A DNA stretch of 64,000 bases from RGIG1902 sp034926865. GTDB taxonomy: Bacteria > Bacillota > Clostridia > Oscillospirales > Butyricicoccaceae. Position 1 is the first letter of the stretch. Each line of letters begins with the position of its first letter. The stretch lies in NCBI GenBank assembly GCA_034926865.1, contig JAYFQP010000012.1, positions 1 to 64,000 of the forward strand, given 5' to 3'. The notes beneath the pieces were generated by a model that searched no databases, was not told where the DNA came from, and saw nothing but the letters and a program-made list of their open reading frames with translations. The translations under genes were made by a program, and so were the position numbers. Positions 23,880-32,647 of this stretch are shown one piece after another.

Positions 23880-25328
23880 GTGAAAAGACATACTCAGATA
23901 ATCAGCAGCCTGATTATCATTTTTTCTATTATAATAGGATTCGCCGCAATAGTTTATAAGGATACAAGAGCATACCAGGAGCTGGCAGAAAAACACCTGG
24001 AGAATGTTTTAAGCCTTATTGATATAGATATTTCAAATCATATCGGAAATTCCATTACTAAACCTGTGATGGTTTCAAAGACAATGGCAAACGACGAATT
24101 CCTCAAAAAATGGCTTTTAAACGAGCCTGAAAATTTCGGAGAACCCGCATACTTAAAACAGCTATACGGCTATCTTGACGCCTACAAAGAGAAATATGGC
24201 TACACAACCGTGTTTTGCGTCTCTGAAAAGACCGGCAATTACTATTATCAGGAAGGTTTAAACAAGACAATTTCAAAGAATGATGAGCACGATATCTGGT
24301 ATTACAACTTTACCGAATCACACAATGAGTTTGATCTGGAAGTCGATACGAACGAGGCCAATGGAAATAACATTACTATCTTCGTAAATTTCCGTGTGGA
24401 AAGCAGCGACAAGGAGCTTCTTGGTGTAATAGGCGTTGGACTTCAGGTCAACATAATTGAAGATACGATTCGTTCTTATGAAAGTAACTATGACATATCT
24501 GCCTATATAATCAATGTGGGAGGCTCAGAGAATTCCTTCGCCGGCAACACAGACATTTTCATTAGTAAAGACGAATTGGCACAGCGTACCGGGATCAAAG
24601 AGCAAATCGATTTCAGTAAATCTGACGCTCCAAAAATGCAATGGTTTACCTCCGGCAGAGAACGTAAATGCCTGATATCCCAGTATAATGAAACCCTTAG
24701 ATGGTATCTAGTCTTAGAGAAAGATACAAATTCTATGAGAAGTGCGTTTGAAGAGAGAATTAAAAATAATATTTCATTTATGCTTATTTCTCTTGTTGCC
24801 TGCATTATAGTTACCACTACTGTTTTTATAAATTACAATGAACATGTCATAACGATGGAGAATACCGACGAGTTGACGGGGCTTCCAAACAGAAAATTGT
24901 TTTCGACAGAGTATTCTTCATTCATCCGAAAGCATCCCAATCCAAGAAAAACTTTGTTCATGTTCGATATTGATCATTTTAAAAACATCAATGACACACA
25001 TGGGCACATGTTTGGAAACGCAATTCTTGCAATGGTTGGAAATGAACTGCGCAACACCGTTAAGGATTATGGGATAGCTGCCAGGTGGGGAGGCGATGAA
25101 TTCCTCGGAATATTGACAGTTCCCCCAGAGGAGGCCGAGAAAATTTTCCGTCAGTATATGACCACACTAAAGCATGAGGAAAAAGATAAATATTCCGATG
25201 TAACAATCAGTGTGGGCCTTTCAGAAGTTAATGAGAAGCTTAGTATGGAGCAAATGGTCAAAAAAGTTGATGAAATGATGTACTGCTCCAAGGAAGGCGG
25301 AAGAAACCGAATTTCACTCGAGCCATAA
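23880..25328 (+). CDS. Membrane diguanylate cyclase with an extracytoplasmic Cache-type sensor
   Basis: Makes the second messenger cyclic-di-GMP. The 482-residue protein has an N-terminal membrane helix (about 8-26), an extracytoplasmic dCache-like sensor (about 35-290, with YYYQEGLNKTIS and DIWYYNFTES), a second helix (about 298-318), and a C-terminal GGDEF domain. The latter shows TDELTGLPNR, MFDIDHFKNIND, ARWGGDEFLG (GGDEF near 405) and ISVGLSE. The residues where the inhibitory RxxD I-site would lie are K and G, so product inhibition is probably absent. The start is GTG after GAGGGG. It is monocistronic with its own terminator. Confidence 0.92.
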   Translation: MKRHTQIISSLIIIFSIIIGFAAIVYKDTRAYQELAEKHLENVLSLIDIDISNHIGNSITKPVMVSKTMANDEFLKKWLLNEPENFGEPAYLKQLYGYLDAYKEKYGYTTVFCVSEKTGNYYYQEGLNKTISKNDEHDIWYYNFTESHNEFDLEVDTNEANGNNITIFVNFRVESSDKELLGVIGVGLQVNIIEDTIRSYESNYDISAYIINVGGSENSFAGNTDIFISKDELAQRTGIKEQIDFSKSDAPKMQWFTSGRERKCLISQYNETLRWYLVLEKDTNSMRSAFEERIKNNISFMLISLVACIIVTTTVFINYNEHVITMENTDELTGLPNRKLFSTEYSSFIRKHPNPRKTLFMFDIDHFKNINDTHGHMFGNAILAMVGNELRNTVKDYGIAARWGGDEFLGILTVPPEEAEKIFRQYMTTLKHEEKDKYSDVTISVGLSEVNEKLSMEQMVKKVDEMMYCSKEGGRNRISLEP

Positions 25329-25335
25329 TATTTTG

Positions 25336-25371
25336 TAAAAAAGTCAATTCTGACACAGATTGACTTTTTTT
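25336..25371 (+). terminator. Terminator after the diguanylate cyclase
   Basis: AAAAAGTCAAT / ATTGACTTTTT with a ten-base loop and T run. Confidence 0.8.
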
Positions 25372-25572
25372 ATTTATGCGGTAAAATAGAATAGTTTTCC
25401 GGCTCGACTATTTGGATAAGCTTTCATTACTCACAAAATAAGCACCAGCCCTTTAATGCCACGTTATGAACATAATTACAAACTATCTGAACTATTGATA
25501 TTTACCTGAATGCAATAGTAATTTCAAGCACGGAAACCAGAGGAAGTGATTTATACGGACAACAAGGAATCT

Positions 25573-26763
25573 ATGAAAAAGACTGCTTTTGCTTTTATCC
25601 TGTTAATGGGTATTGTGAGTCTGTTTTCAGATATGACTCATGAGGGAGCCGCAAGCATACTTGGTGACTTTCTAAGCCTTGCGGGGGCTTCGGCGGCAAC
25701 TATCGGTTTTGTGTCCGGTCTTGGTGAGTTCATAGGTTATTCTTTGCGGCTGGTAACCGGCTGGATAACCGATAAAACGAAAAAATACTGGCCTCTTACT
25801 ATTTTGGGCTATGTAATAGACTGTATGGCTATCCCGGCGTTGGCTTTAGTTCCTCGCGGCGGCTGGCTGCTGGCGTGTATTCTGATTGTTGTGCAGCGAA
25901 CCGGTAAGGCAATTAAAAAGCCCGCAAAGGATACGATATTATCCTTTGCCACCTCTCCGACGGGAGCCGGAAAAGGCTTCGCAATACAGGAATTTCTTGA
26001 CCAGCTCGGCGCTTTTCTTGGTCCTGTTATGCTCTTTGTGGTTATGCTGCTAAAGAAAAATACGGATCAGTTTATGGCATACAAGCTTTGCTTTGCCATA
26101 CTTGTCATTCCGGCTATAGTGACCGTTATTTTGCTGTTCATTGCCAAACGGCGGTATCCCAACCCGGAAGAATTTGAGCTCCCCACAAAAGAAACCGTTC
26201 CTTTTCGGATGAATCGCTCGTTTGTTTTTTATATCATTGCGATCAGCCTGTTTGCAGCCGGCTTTTTGGATTTTACTATGATAACTATGCATACAGCCCG
26301 CAGCGGCCTGATCCCTGAAGATTCGCTGTCGCTTATTTATGCCGGCGCAATGGCGGTTGATGCTTTTTCCGCCCTTTTCTTCGGTTGGCTATTCGATAAG
26401 CGGGGAATTAAGGTATTGATGCTATCCACGCTGATTTCTGCGCCTTTTGCAATTTTTATTTTTTCAGCCAGTGCTCGCTGGACGCTGTATCTGGGCGTTG
26501 CGTTATGGGGCATCGGCATGGGAGCACAGGAATCCATCCTGAAGGCTGCTGTAACAAGCATTGTTCCAAAGCAAAGCCGTTCATCGGGATTTGGTATCTT
26601 TCAAGCCGCATTCGGCACATTCTGGTTCCTTGGAAGCTGGCTTATGGGGGCTCTTTACGATATGTCTCCCCTTTGCCTGGTTATATTCTCAGTTGGGATG
26701 CAGCTCATCTCGCTGCCGTTTTTCTGGCTGTCTGACCGTGCCCATGGCTTTACGGCCAGCTGA
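25573..26763 (+). CDS. Major facilitator superfamily transporter
   Basis: A 396-residue protein with about 12 hydrophobic helices: FAFILLMGIVSLFSDMTHEG opens helix 1, and the loop 2-3 signature appears as GWITDKTKKYWP. The segment RTGKAIKKPAKDTILSFAT between helices 4 and 5 and the mirrored GWLFDKRGIKVLM in the second half are typical MFS features. The subgroup resembles the uncharacterised permeases annotated as MFS transporters in clostridia; substrate unknown. A GTG further upstream overlaps the AGGAA, so the ATG at 25573 after AAGGA is chosen. It shares a bidirectional terminator with the operon at 26862. Confidence 0.85.
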   Translation: MKKTAFAFILLMGIVSLFSDMTHEGAASILGDFLSLAGASAATIGFVSGLGEFIGYSLRLVTGWITDKTKKYWPLTILGYVIDCMAIPALALVPRGGWLLACILIVVQRTGKAIKKPAKDTILSFATSPTGAGKGFAIQEFLDQLGAFLGPVMLFVVMLLKKNTDQFMAYKLCFAILVIPAIVTVILLFIAKRRYPNPEEFELPTKETVPFRMNRSFVFYIIAISLFAAGFLDFTMITMHTARSGLIPEDSLSLIYAGAMAVDAFSALFFGWLFDKRGIKVLMLSTLISAPFAIFIFSASARWTLYLGVALWGIGMGAQESILKAAVTSIVPKQSRSSGFGIFQAAFGTFWFLGSWLMGALYDMSPLCLVIFSVGMQLISLPFFWLSDRAHGFTAS

Positions 26764-26815
26764 TATCATTTAATAGAAACTCTTTTATATAAGGCAATAT
26801 GCTTTTAAAAGTGCT

Positions 26816-26848
26816 AAAAACCCGTTGTTTATAAAAACAACGGGTTTC
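26816..26848. terminator. Bidirectional terminator
   Basis: AAACCCGTTGTT / AACAACGGGTTT with loop TATAAA, flanked by A-rich and T-rich runs, between convergent genes. Confidence 0.85.
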
Positions 26849-26861
26849 ATTTTGCCTATAT

Positions 26862-28181
26862 TTATAATTGATCACTGGCATTGTGTATATAGCTTTTCAA
26901 AGCTTCACGCAGCAGCATCTCGCATTCTCTCATTTCATATGATTGGGAATCAGACATAGGCTGATATTTTTTTATTAACACCGCAGCTTCAGCAGGGCTC
27001 AGCTTAAGCAAAACGGCTTTTACTTCCTCCTGTGTCAAATCTGCGTCGAGCAATACATCCTCCAGATCGGCAAGAGAACTGATATTCTCTTTGATAACCG
27101 CAATCTTGTCCTTTATAGATCGGCATTGCCCAATCTCTTCTAACACGCGGCGATATCTTTCATCATCCATTTTTTCGCCAAAAGAAAAGAGAATTTTTCT
27201 GTTATCTTCGGGTAAAATGGGAGAAAAGAAAATGCGTCTGAGCGTATGCTCACGCACCCCAAGTTCAATATTTTTCACTATAAGCGGCAGACTGTTTTTT
27301 ATATACTCCGTAAGCCCCTGCGAAAAGCAAAGGATTTGGGCTAACTCATCAGCAGCTTTTGAAACAGTCTCTACTATCTCGCTATTTGACATCTTTTCAA
27401 GTATCCCGCAGAGATACTGAACCTTTTCCCTTGAAATAGCCAGGCTTAAGCAATCAGCTTTACAAATAACGCAGCCTATTGCCGCAGTCAATACCGGCTC
27501 ATAAATGTTTATGAGAAGCCCCTTATAATTTTTTGAATAACCTAAAAGCAGGTGATGGATGTCTTCTGCTGAAAAGTAACAGCAAAACTGGTTTTCATAA
27601 TATGCCGCTTCAATATAAGCTTTGATAAACTCTATCCCTTCAAGCTTGGGAATTGTGTTGAAAATAGGATAATCCGCAGTAATATGGATCTCCTGCGCCG
27701 AATAATCAGGGTTATATAATTTAAAAAAGCCTGTTAATCCGCCATCAAGAGTATCGCGATAAAACTCATTTTTTATATTCGCAAGCTGATGAAGAAGCTC
27801 AGCATGAAGGCTCTTCGCCTCCAAAAGCATATTATCGATCTGTTTTCGGCCTTTTTGATAAAGCTCTTTCATCGGTTCCGTTTGTAAAGCCTTTACAGCT
27901 TCATCGGGATCAGCATATGTTTTCAGCCACAGCCCAACGGTAAAGAAAATGGAAGCCATTATCTCCTGCGCCTTTTCAACCATTATGGAACTGCTGTCAC
28001 CAGAGTTATAACGCTCAATCTTATGCGCCAGAATATCAAGGCACTCAAATTGCAGCCGCTCAATATCCAGGGGGCTTAAAAGCCCTTTGGCGCCTGCTTG
28101 CTCTATCAGCGATTGGAAATACGCTTCGCTTTTTAGCTTTTGCCTGTCGATGATCTTGACTTTATCAAGGCCGTTATTCAT
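26862..28181 (-). CDS. Uncharacterised protein, DUF6179-like, second gene of a conserved pair
   Basis: A 439-residue soluble, mostly helical protein without signal peptide or membrane segment. Recognisable stretches include SPLDIERLQFECLDILAHKI, RYNSGDSSSIMVEKAQEIMA, ELLHQLANIKNEFYRDTLDG and DYPIFNTIPKLEGIEFIKAY. From memory these resemble a family catalogued as DUF6179; the assignment needs a profile search. No catalytic motif stands out. The start is the ATG at 28179-28181, six bases after GAGGAGG, which overlaps the end of the upstream gene by eight bases (ATGAATAA), so translation is coupled. The longer upstream frame runs antisense-free but lacks a signal. Confidence 0.6.
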   Translation of the reverse strand: MNNGLDKVKIIDRQKLKSEAYFQSLIEQAGAKGLLSPLDIERLQFECLDILAHKIERYNSGDSSSIMVEKAQEIMASIFFTVGLWLKTYADPDEAVKALQTEPMKELYQKGRKQIDNMLLEAKSLHAELLHQLANIKNEFYRDTLDGGLTGFFKLYNPDYSAQEIHITADYPIFNTIPKLEGIEFIKAYIEAAYYENQFCCYFSAEDIHHLLLGYSKNYKGLLINIYEPVLTAAIGCVICKADCLSLAISREKVQYLCGILEKMSNSEIVETVSKAADELAQILCFSQGLTEYIKNSLPLIVKNIELGVREHTLRRIFFSPILPEDNRKILFSFGEKMDDERYRRVLEEIGQCRSIKDKIAVIKENISSLADLEDVLLDADLTQEEVKAVLLKLSPAEAAVLIKKYQPMSDSQSYEMRECEMLLREALKSYIHNASDQL

Positions 28182-28665
28182 CTTCTTCCTCCTCTTCCCC
28201 ATTTTCATAAAACCTGTCATCATATTCCATGGGAAGACCAAAACGAAGATTTTCCGCAAGCCGATTAAGTTCTCTGCCTGACAGCAGTTCAAGCGATCCC
28301 TGGCAAACTCCGTCAAAAGCCGATTTCATAAAGCTTATCAAATCATCGTCGCTTATCAGATCCAGCGTTTCATTCTTATAATAATAAAATATTTCGATCA
28401 ATTCATGAAGTATATCGGCATAATCATGCAAGGAAATATATGGAGAATCGCAAAACTCCTGTATGATTTTATCTATCACACCTCCACCGATTTCTATACG
28501 GCCGTTGCTGCCCAACGCAAATGAACGAGTTTCCGCTAATTCTACCGCTTGTTCAAATGTAAGAATAAGCCCATATCTTTCCGTATAATCGTTGCACTTC
28601 ATGATCTCATTGGCAGCCTGCTTCCGAATAAGGCCCGACGAAAAGGCAGTGAGTTCAAACCCCAA
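28174..28665 (-). CDS. Uncharacterised protein, DUF6323-like, first gene of the pair
   Basis: A 163-residue protein ending in an acidic tail (EEEEEDE). Distinct stretches are TFEQAVELAETRSFALGSNG, RIEIGGGVIDKIIQEFCDSP, ELIEIFYYYKNETLDLISDD and DGVCQGSLELLSGRELNRLA. These recall the family I know as DUF6323, which occurs beside DUF6179 genes in clostridia; function unknown. AAGGAG at about 28675-28680 leaves eight bases to a TTG at 28663-28665, whereas the ATG touching the Shine-Dalgarno would be too close, so TTG is preferred. No upstream neighbour is in the operon. Confidence 0.6.
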   Translation of the reverse strand: MGFELTAFSSGLIRKQAANEIMKCNDYTERYGLILTFEQAVELAETRSFALGSNGRIEIGGGVIDKIIQEFCDSPYISLHDYADILHELIEIFYYYKNETLDLISDDDLISFMKSAFDGVCQGSLELLSGRELNRLAENLRFGLPMEYDDRFYENGEEEEEDE

Positions 28666-28771
28666 ATATATCATCTCCTTATATAAGTAATATACCAAGA
28701 GAGCTATAATTACCAGACTTGAATTTTTCCCCAAACTGTGGTAATATAAATGCAGAAAAGAAGAATTATTT

Positions 28772-28808
28772 TTAAGCGCCGCTTTAAAATGCGGCGTTTT
28801 TATTTTTT
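28772..28808. terminator. GC hairpin with T run upstream of the DUF pair
   Basis: GCGCCGC / GCGGCGT around TTTAAAAT, followed on the plus strand by TTTTATTTTTTT. No plus-strand gene precedes it closely, so its transcript is unknown. Confidence 0.4.
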
Positions 28809-28866
28809 TACTCAATAGCTTGTCCCAGCTTAAGCCAAGTCGTTTGAACTATCTTGGGTATGCCGC

Positions 28867-28906
28867 CAAACAAAAAACCAAGCCGTTCCCAAATCCAGAA
28901 CGGCTT
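28867..28906 (-). terminator. Terminator of the DNRLRE-like gene
   Basis: Minus-strand AAGCCGTTC / GAACGGCTT with a nine-base loop, then GGTTTTTTGTTT. Confidence 0.8.
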
Positions 28907-28978
28907 AATTTGTTGCTTTCGCATGTCATAAAGAATAATGCATGCCCTACATTTATGCCTGCATATTTGTTCCATCAT

Positions 28979-29551
28979 TCATGGGCTGGTGACTTTTGCT
29001 TCACAATCAACCGATTGCAGAGAGCTTGTGGGGCAGAAATTTTTAAGCGTCAGCCTGAGTATCGGACGTATCTCTGATATACAGTTTTGGTCAGATGCAT
29101 AAAAAATTACAGAAGAACACTCACGCCCCATTATCAGTATGCCGTTATTATCAATCGCCCCGGCATTCCACGCCTGTACAATATGGGTTATATCAACCTC
29201 AGTATAGCTTTTTGGCGTATCTATAAACTCTACCGACCTTCCCGTATCAACTACCGGAGGGCATGCCAAACATCCGTATGCATTGAAAACTTCTGCCAAA
29301 GGATAAATTGTAAACATGCCACAGGTTTTTATATCAGCAGCTTCGCCTGCACAGAATGTATGACAAGGAAGCTTGTAAAGAATCAGTCTGGCCTCTTGCA
29401 CCAGAGTATTTTGAATCCACAAGGGTAAATCAAAGCAAAGGTAGATAGTTTTTTCGCACCCAAGCTGCAAATACCCGCGCTGCGGTTCTCTGTAAAAATG
29501 ACAGGTGAAATAGTTAAATGACGATTGGGCATTAAGATCAATTACACTCAT
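28979..29551 (-). CDS. DNRLRE-domain-like beta-sandwich protein
   Basis: A 190-residue protein without signal peptide. It shows YLQLGCEKTIYLCFDLPLWI, EARLILYKLP, and the hallmark VDITHIVQAWNAGAIDNNGI followed by LILMGRE-like and FYASD segments. This is the pattern of DNRLRE domains, where V(D)VT-(D/H)IVQ-W-N-G precedes a GLLL strand. Such domains are usually part of larger surface proteins, so a free-standing cytosol-made copy fits proteins assembled from the mother cell onto the spore. Eight or so cysteines are notable. GGGAGGAG precedes the ATG. It is divergent from a small Thr-rich protein gene with a sigma-E-like promoter. Confidence 0.65.
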   Translation of the reverse strand: MSVIDLNAQSSFNYFTCHFYREPQRGYLQLGCEKTIYLCFDLPLWIQNTLVQEARLILYKLPCHTFCAGEAADIKTCGMFTIYPLAEVFNAYGCLACPPVVDTGRSVEFIDTPKSYTEVDITHIVQAWNAGAIDNNGILIMGRECSSVIFYASDQNCISEIRPILRLTLKNFCPTSSLQSVDCEAKVTSP

Positions 29552-29599
29552 ACAGTCTCCTCCCTTATATATAATATGCCGCGCCTAATATTCCCGAAA

Positions 29600-29629
29600 C
29601 AATATTTCAACTTTTCACCCCCATAGAAT
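29600..29629 (+). promoter_or_regulatory. Sigma-E-like (mother-cell) promoter
   Basis: CAATATTT, 14 bases, CATAGAAT closely resembles the Bacillus sigma-E consensus (-35 GHATANNT, about 14 bases, -10 CATACAHT), with one -10 mismatch. The CATA-NNN-TA pattern also fits sigma-K. It lies about 60 bases before the ATG at 29689. Confidence 0.5.
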
Positions 29630-29688
29630 ATACTGTAAATGGAAGGTGTAAAAGCCTGATCCTGAATAATTGTAAAGGTGGTTTATCC

Positions 29689-29976
29689 ATGGCTGCTATT
29701 ACCACAAGTGTAACCGCGTTATCATTATCTACAAACGAATTAAATGATGTCATCGATCTTACCTTCACCTATGCAGGAACTACCGAACAGAACGGAACTA
29801 CAATCTATTACGCCTGCACACTCACAGACGGCACTCTCACAGAGGGCGTACTGTTCCCTCTGACTGTTGTCGCCGCAACAGATATCCCGGCTTCCTCTGA
29901 GTTTGCGTATACTCCCGTTGCTGCCTTCACAGGCACAGTAACCGCTTCCGGCGGCAGAGTATATTATACTGCCTAA
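29689..29976 (+). CDS. Small Thr/Ala-rich beta protein, possible spore-surface component
   Basis: A 95-residue protein with 19 or so threonines and almost no charged residues after residue 40. Alternating hydrophobic/Thr strands (ITTSVTALSLST, DLTFTYAG, TTIYYACTLTDG, GTVTASGGRVYYTA) indicate an all-beta fold. There is no signal peptide, no cysteine pair and no recognised domain. AAAGGTGG precedes the ATG by seven bases. The sigma-E-like promoter and the divergent DNRLRE-like gene suggest a mother-cell protein deposited on the spore; this is inference. Confidence 0.6.
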   Translation: MAAITTSVTALSLSTNELNDVIDLTFTYAGTTEQNGTTIYYACTLTDGTLTEGVLFPLTVVAATDIPASSEFAYTPVAAFTGTVTASGGRVYYTA

Positions 29977-30105
29977 AATATTATTTAAAGCAGCAGAGCT
30001 TTGCTTTGCTCTTTAACCGCATCAGGGGCCTTCCCTGCATTTTGATAACGGCAATATAATCTTTATTCATCATATGCTGCCTATGCAGCTGTCGATTAAT
30101 TTCAC

Positions 30106-30137
30106 AAAGCCGGCGGCATTTATGCCGCCGGCTTTAA
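30106..30137. terminator. Strong GC hairpin, probable terminator
   Basis: Thirteen-bp perfect stem AAAGCCGGCGGCA / TGCCGCCGGCTTT with loop TTTA, 130 bases after the small Thr-rich gene. Confidence 0.65.
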
Positions 30138-30234
30138 CAAACAAAAGGTTTTTCTTACACAAAAAGGCTCTTTCACCTTATTAAATATAGGTGTATAATA
30201 AATGACAATATATTAAGCCTAAGGAGCGTTGATC

Positions 30235-30909
30235 ATGAAAATAGGAGCCATTACTGTCGGACAAGCCCCAAGAACAGATGTCACCAAGGATATAATGCCT
30301 ATCTGGGGAGATAAAATTGAGCTTTTGCAGGCAGGCGCCCTCGATGGCATGACATATGAAGAAATCCAGAAGCTTGCTCCAGCCGAGGGAGACCAGGTGC
30401 TTGTCTCGCGCATGACTGACGGGCGTGAGGTCACCTTTGCCGAAAGGCTCATCCTTCCCAATCTTCAAAAATGTATAGATACGCTGGTATCACAGGGGGT
30501 CTCTCTTATTGTGTTCTTCTGCACAGGCAGGTTCCCTGCCGACTTCCGTTCAAACGTGCCCATAATTTTCCCCAGCATGATTTTGGAAAAGCTTGTCCCT
30601 GTGCTCTGCGGAGATTCCCCACTTATTGTTATAACTCCTTCCAAGCTCCAACTCAAACAGACTAAGGAAAAATGGGAAAAGTACGTTAACGGAGTATCTG
30701 TTGTCAACGCATCTCCTTATGGAAACATAGAGGAGGTCAAAAAAGCATGCGAGCAGATAAAAAAACTTGAAGGCTCCCTTGTTATCATGGACTGCATCGG
30801 CTATACGCGTGAAATGAAGCATATGGTAGCCAACGAAACAGGCAAAAACGTCGTGCTTTCAAGAACTCTTGTGGCCAGAGTCATCGACGAGCTCGCCGAT
30901 ATAAACTGA
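30235..30909 (+). CDS. aroM: AroM family protein
   Basis: A 224-residue protein starting MKIGAITVGQAPRTDVTKDI, the diagnostic opening of AroM. Further stretches are QAGALDGMTYEEIQKLAP, LVSRMTDGREVTFAERLILP, IVFFCTGRFP and VIMDCIGYTREMKH. The fold is Asp/Glu-racemase-like, with a Cys in each half (FFCTG and MDCIG), as in that superfamily, so racemase or related chemistry on an amino acid derivative is possible, but no reaction is established for AroM. AAGGAG stands eight bases before the ATG at 30235. It is a single gene closed by a terminator. Confidence 0.85.
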   Translation: MKIGAITVGQAPRTDVTKDIMPIWGDKIELLQAGALDGMTYEEIQKLAPAEGDQVLVSRMTDGREVTFAERLILPNLQKCIDTLVSQGVSLIVFFCTGRFPADFRSNVPIIFPSMILEKLVPVLCGDSPLIVITPSKLQLKQTKEKWEKYVNGVSVVNASPYGNIEEVKKACEQIKKLEGSLVIMDCIGYTREMKHMVANETGKNVVLSRTLVARVIDELADIN

Positions 30910-30928
30910 TATTAATTATTATGCCTTG

Positions 30929-30963
30929 CAGCGCGCCGGACAAGCTCTCCGGCGCGCTGTTGC
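30929..30963 (+). terminator. Terminator after aroM
   Basis: CAGCGCGCCGGA / TCCGGCGCGCTG hairpin with a short T stretch. Confidence 0.75.
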
Positions 30964-31117
30964 AATTAAGTACAAAAGGATGAATCGTTAAGCGACTCTA
31001 TACGGTTCACAGTAAGTATTCCTTCTTCCCCTTTTTACCTTGCCAAAGTATAAAAATCATTGTAAAATATTTTTGTATTTCCGATATTCTACTAAATATA
31101 AATATATGGAGGCTTTT

Positions 31118-32554
31118 ATGGATACCAACGAAAAATACTCTTCACCGCTGTCTTCAAGATATTCAAGCGACGAGATGCAGCACCTCTTTTCCCCACAGTT
31201 CAAGTTTTCCACTTGGCGCAAGCTGTGGATAGCTCTTGCGGAAGCAGAGCAGCAGCTTGGTCTTGATATAACTGACGAGCAGCTTGACGAAATGAGAGCA
31301 CATATATATGATATCGACTTTGAAAAGGCCGCTATGTATGAAAAAAAGCTTCGCCACGATGTTATGGCCCATGTACACACCTACGGCGAATGCTGCCCAA
31401 AAGCCATGCCGATAATCCACCTCGGTGCCACCTCCTGCTATGTGGGCGACAACACCGATATCATAATCATGAACGAGGCCATCAAGCTGATAAGAAGCCG
31501 GCTTATCGAGGTTTTGAGAGTTCTCTCCCACTTTGCCGATGAGTATAAGAATCAGCCCACCCTTGCCTTCACGCATTTTCAGCCGGCGCAGCCCACCTCG
31601 GTTGGCAAAAGAGCCACGCTTTGGATAAACGACTTGCTCTCTGACCTTGCCGAGCTTGAAGATGTAAGACGTGCCATTCTGCCGCTGGGCTCAAAGGGAA
31701 CCACAGGAACACAGGCAAGCTTTCTTGAGCTTTTTGACGGAGATTACGAGAAAGTAAAGCAAATCGATCTTATCATAGCTAAAAAAATGGGCTTTGAAAA
31801 GGCTGTTCCCGTTTCAGGCCAGACGTACTCAAGAAAACTTGACAGCCGTGTGCTTGACCTTCTTTCCCATATAGCACAAAGCGCCCATAAATTTTCCAAT
31901 GATATCCGCCTGCTGGCCCATTTAAAAGAGGTGGAGGAACCCTTTGAGAAGAATCAGATAGGCTCTTCTGCAATGGCATATAAGCGCAACCCCATGCGCA
32001 GCGAGCGCATAGCCTCTCTTTCACGCTATATAATTGTCAACTCCCAAAATGCCTCAATAACAGCCTCGGCGCAATGGTTTGAGCGCACGCTGGATGACAG
32101 CGCCAACAAGCGTATATCTGTGCCCGAAAGCTTCCTTGCATGCGATGCTGTTCTGAGCCTTTACGCAAATGTGGCAAACGGCCTTGTTGTATATCCAAAA
32201 GTCATCGAAAAGCACCTTATGCAGGAGCTTCCGTTTATGGCCACAGAAAATATCATGATGGATGCCGTCAAGCGCGGTGGAGACCGTCAGGAGCTCCATG
32301 AGCTTATAAGGCAGCATTCGCTCGCTGCAGGATATGCCATTAAGATGGAGGGACGGGAAAATGACCTGCTTGACAGAATTGCCTCGGATGAACATTTTGG
32401 CGTCACCAAACAGGAGCTTGACGAAATGATGAAGCCCCAGCTTTTTATTGGCTGTTCCGCAATGCAGGCAGAAGATTTCCTCAAGAATACTTTGCAGCCC
32501 ATTCTTGACAGCTATAGCTTTGTTGAAGCCAAAGAAAACGAGATCAAGGTCTGA
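31118..32554 (+). CDS. purB: Adenylosuccinate lyase
   Basis: Releases fumarate from SAICAR and adenylosuccinate in purine synthesis. The 478-residue fumarase-superfamily protein has SPLSSRYSSDEM, IHLGATSCYVGDNTD (catalytic His region), AFTHFQPAQPTSVGKRAT with the second catalytic His, GTTGTQASF, and the flexible signature loop GSSAMAYKRNPMRSER. The length and SSRY opening match the longer PurB class found in clostridia and eukaryotes rather than the 430-residue Bacillus form. GGAGG five bases before the ATG at 31118 sets the start. It is not part of a pur operon here and no purine riboswitch was seen upstream. Confidence 0.95.
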   Translation: MDTNEKYSSPLSSRYSSDEMQHLFSPQFKFSTWRKLWIALAEAEQQLGLDITDEQLDEMRAHIYDIDFEKAAMYEKKLRHDVMAHVHTYGECCPKAMPIIHLGATSCYVGDNTDIIIMNEAIKLIRSRLIEVLRVLSHFADEYKNQPTLAFTHFQPAQPTSVGKRATLWINDLLSDLAELEDVRRAILPLGSKGTTGTQASFLELFDGDYEKVKQIDLIIAKKMGFEKAVPVSGQTYSRKLDSRVLDLLSHIAQSAHKFSNDIRLLAHLKEVEEPFEKNQIGSSAMAYKRNPMRSERIASLSRYIIVNSQNASITASAQWFERTLDDSANKRISVPESFLACDAVLSLYANVANGLVVYPKVIEKHLMQELPFMATENIMMDAVKRGGDRQELHELIRQHSLAAGYAIKMEGRENDLLDRIASDEHFGVTKQELDEMMKPQLFIGCSAMQAEDFLKNTLQPILDSYSFVEAKENEIKV

Positions 32555-32647
32555 TAAACACCTTAAGGAGAAAAATAAATACCACAGGAAGAAATAAGCA
32601 TGAGCTTGATTCATCAATAAAAATCAGTTGCGAAAAGGAGTGTTTTG

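Noticed and set aside
30964..31117. Purine riboswitch upstream of purB
   Set aside because: No TATA..GTCTCTAC core or paired loops of that aptamer could be found in the 150-base leader.
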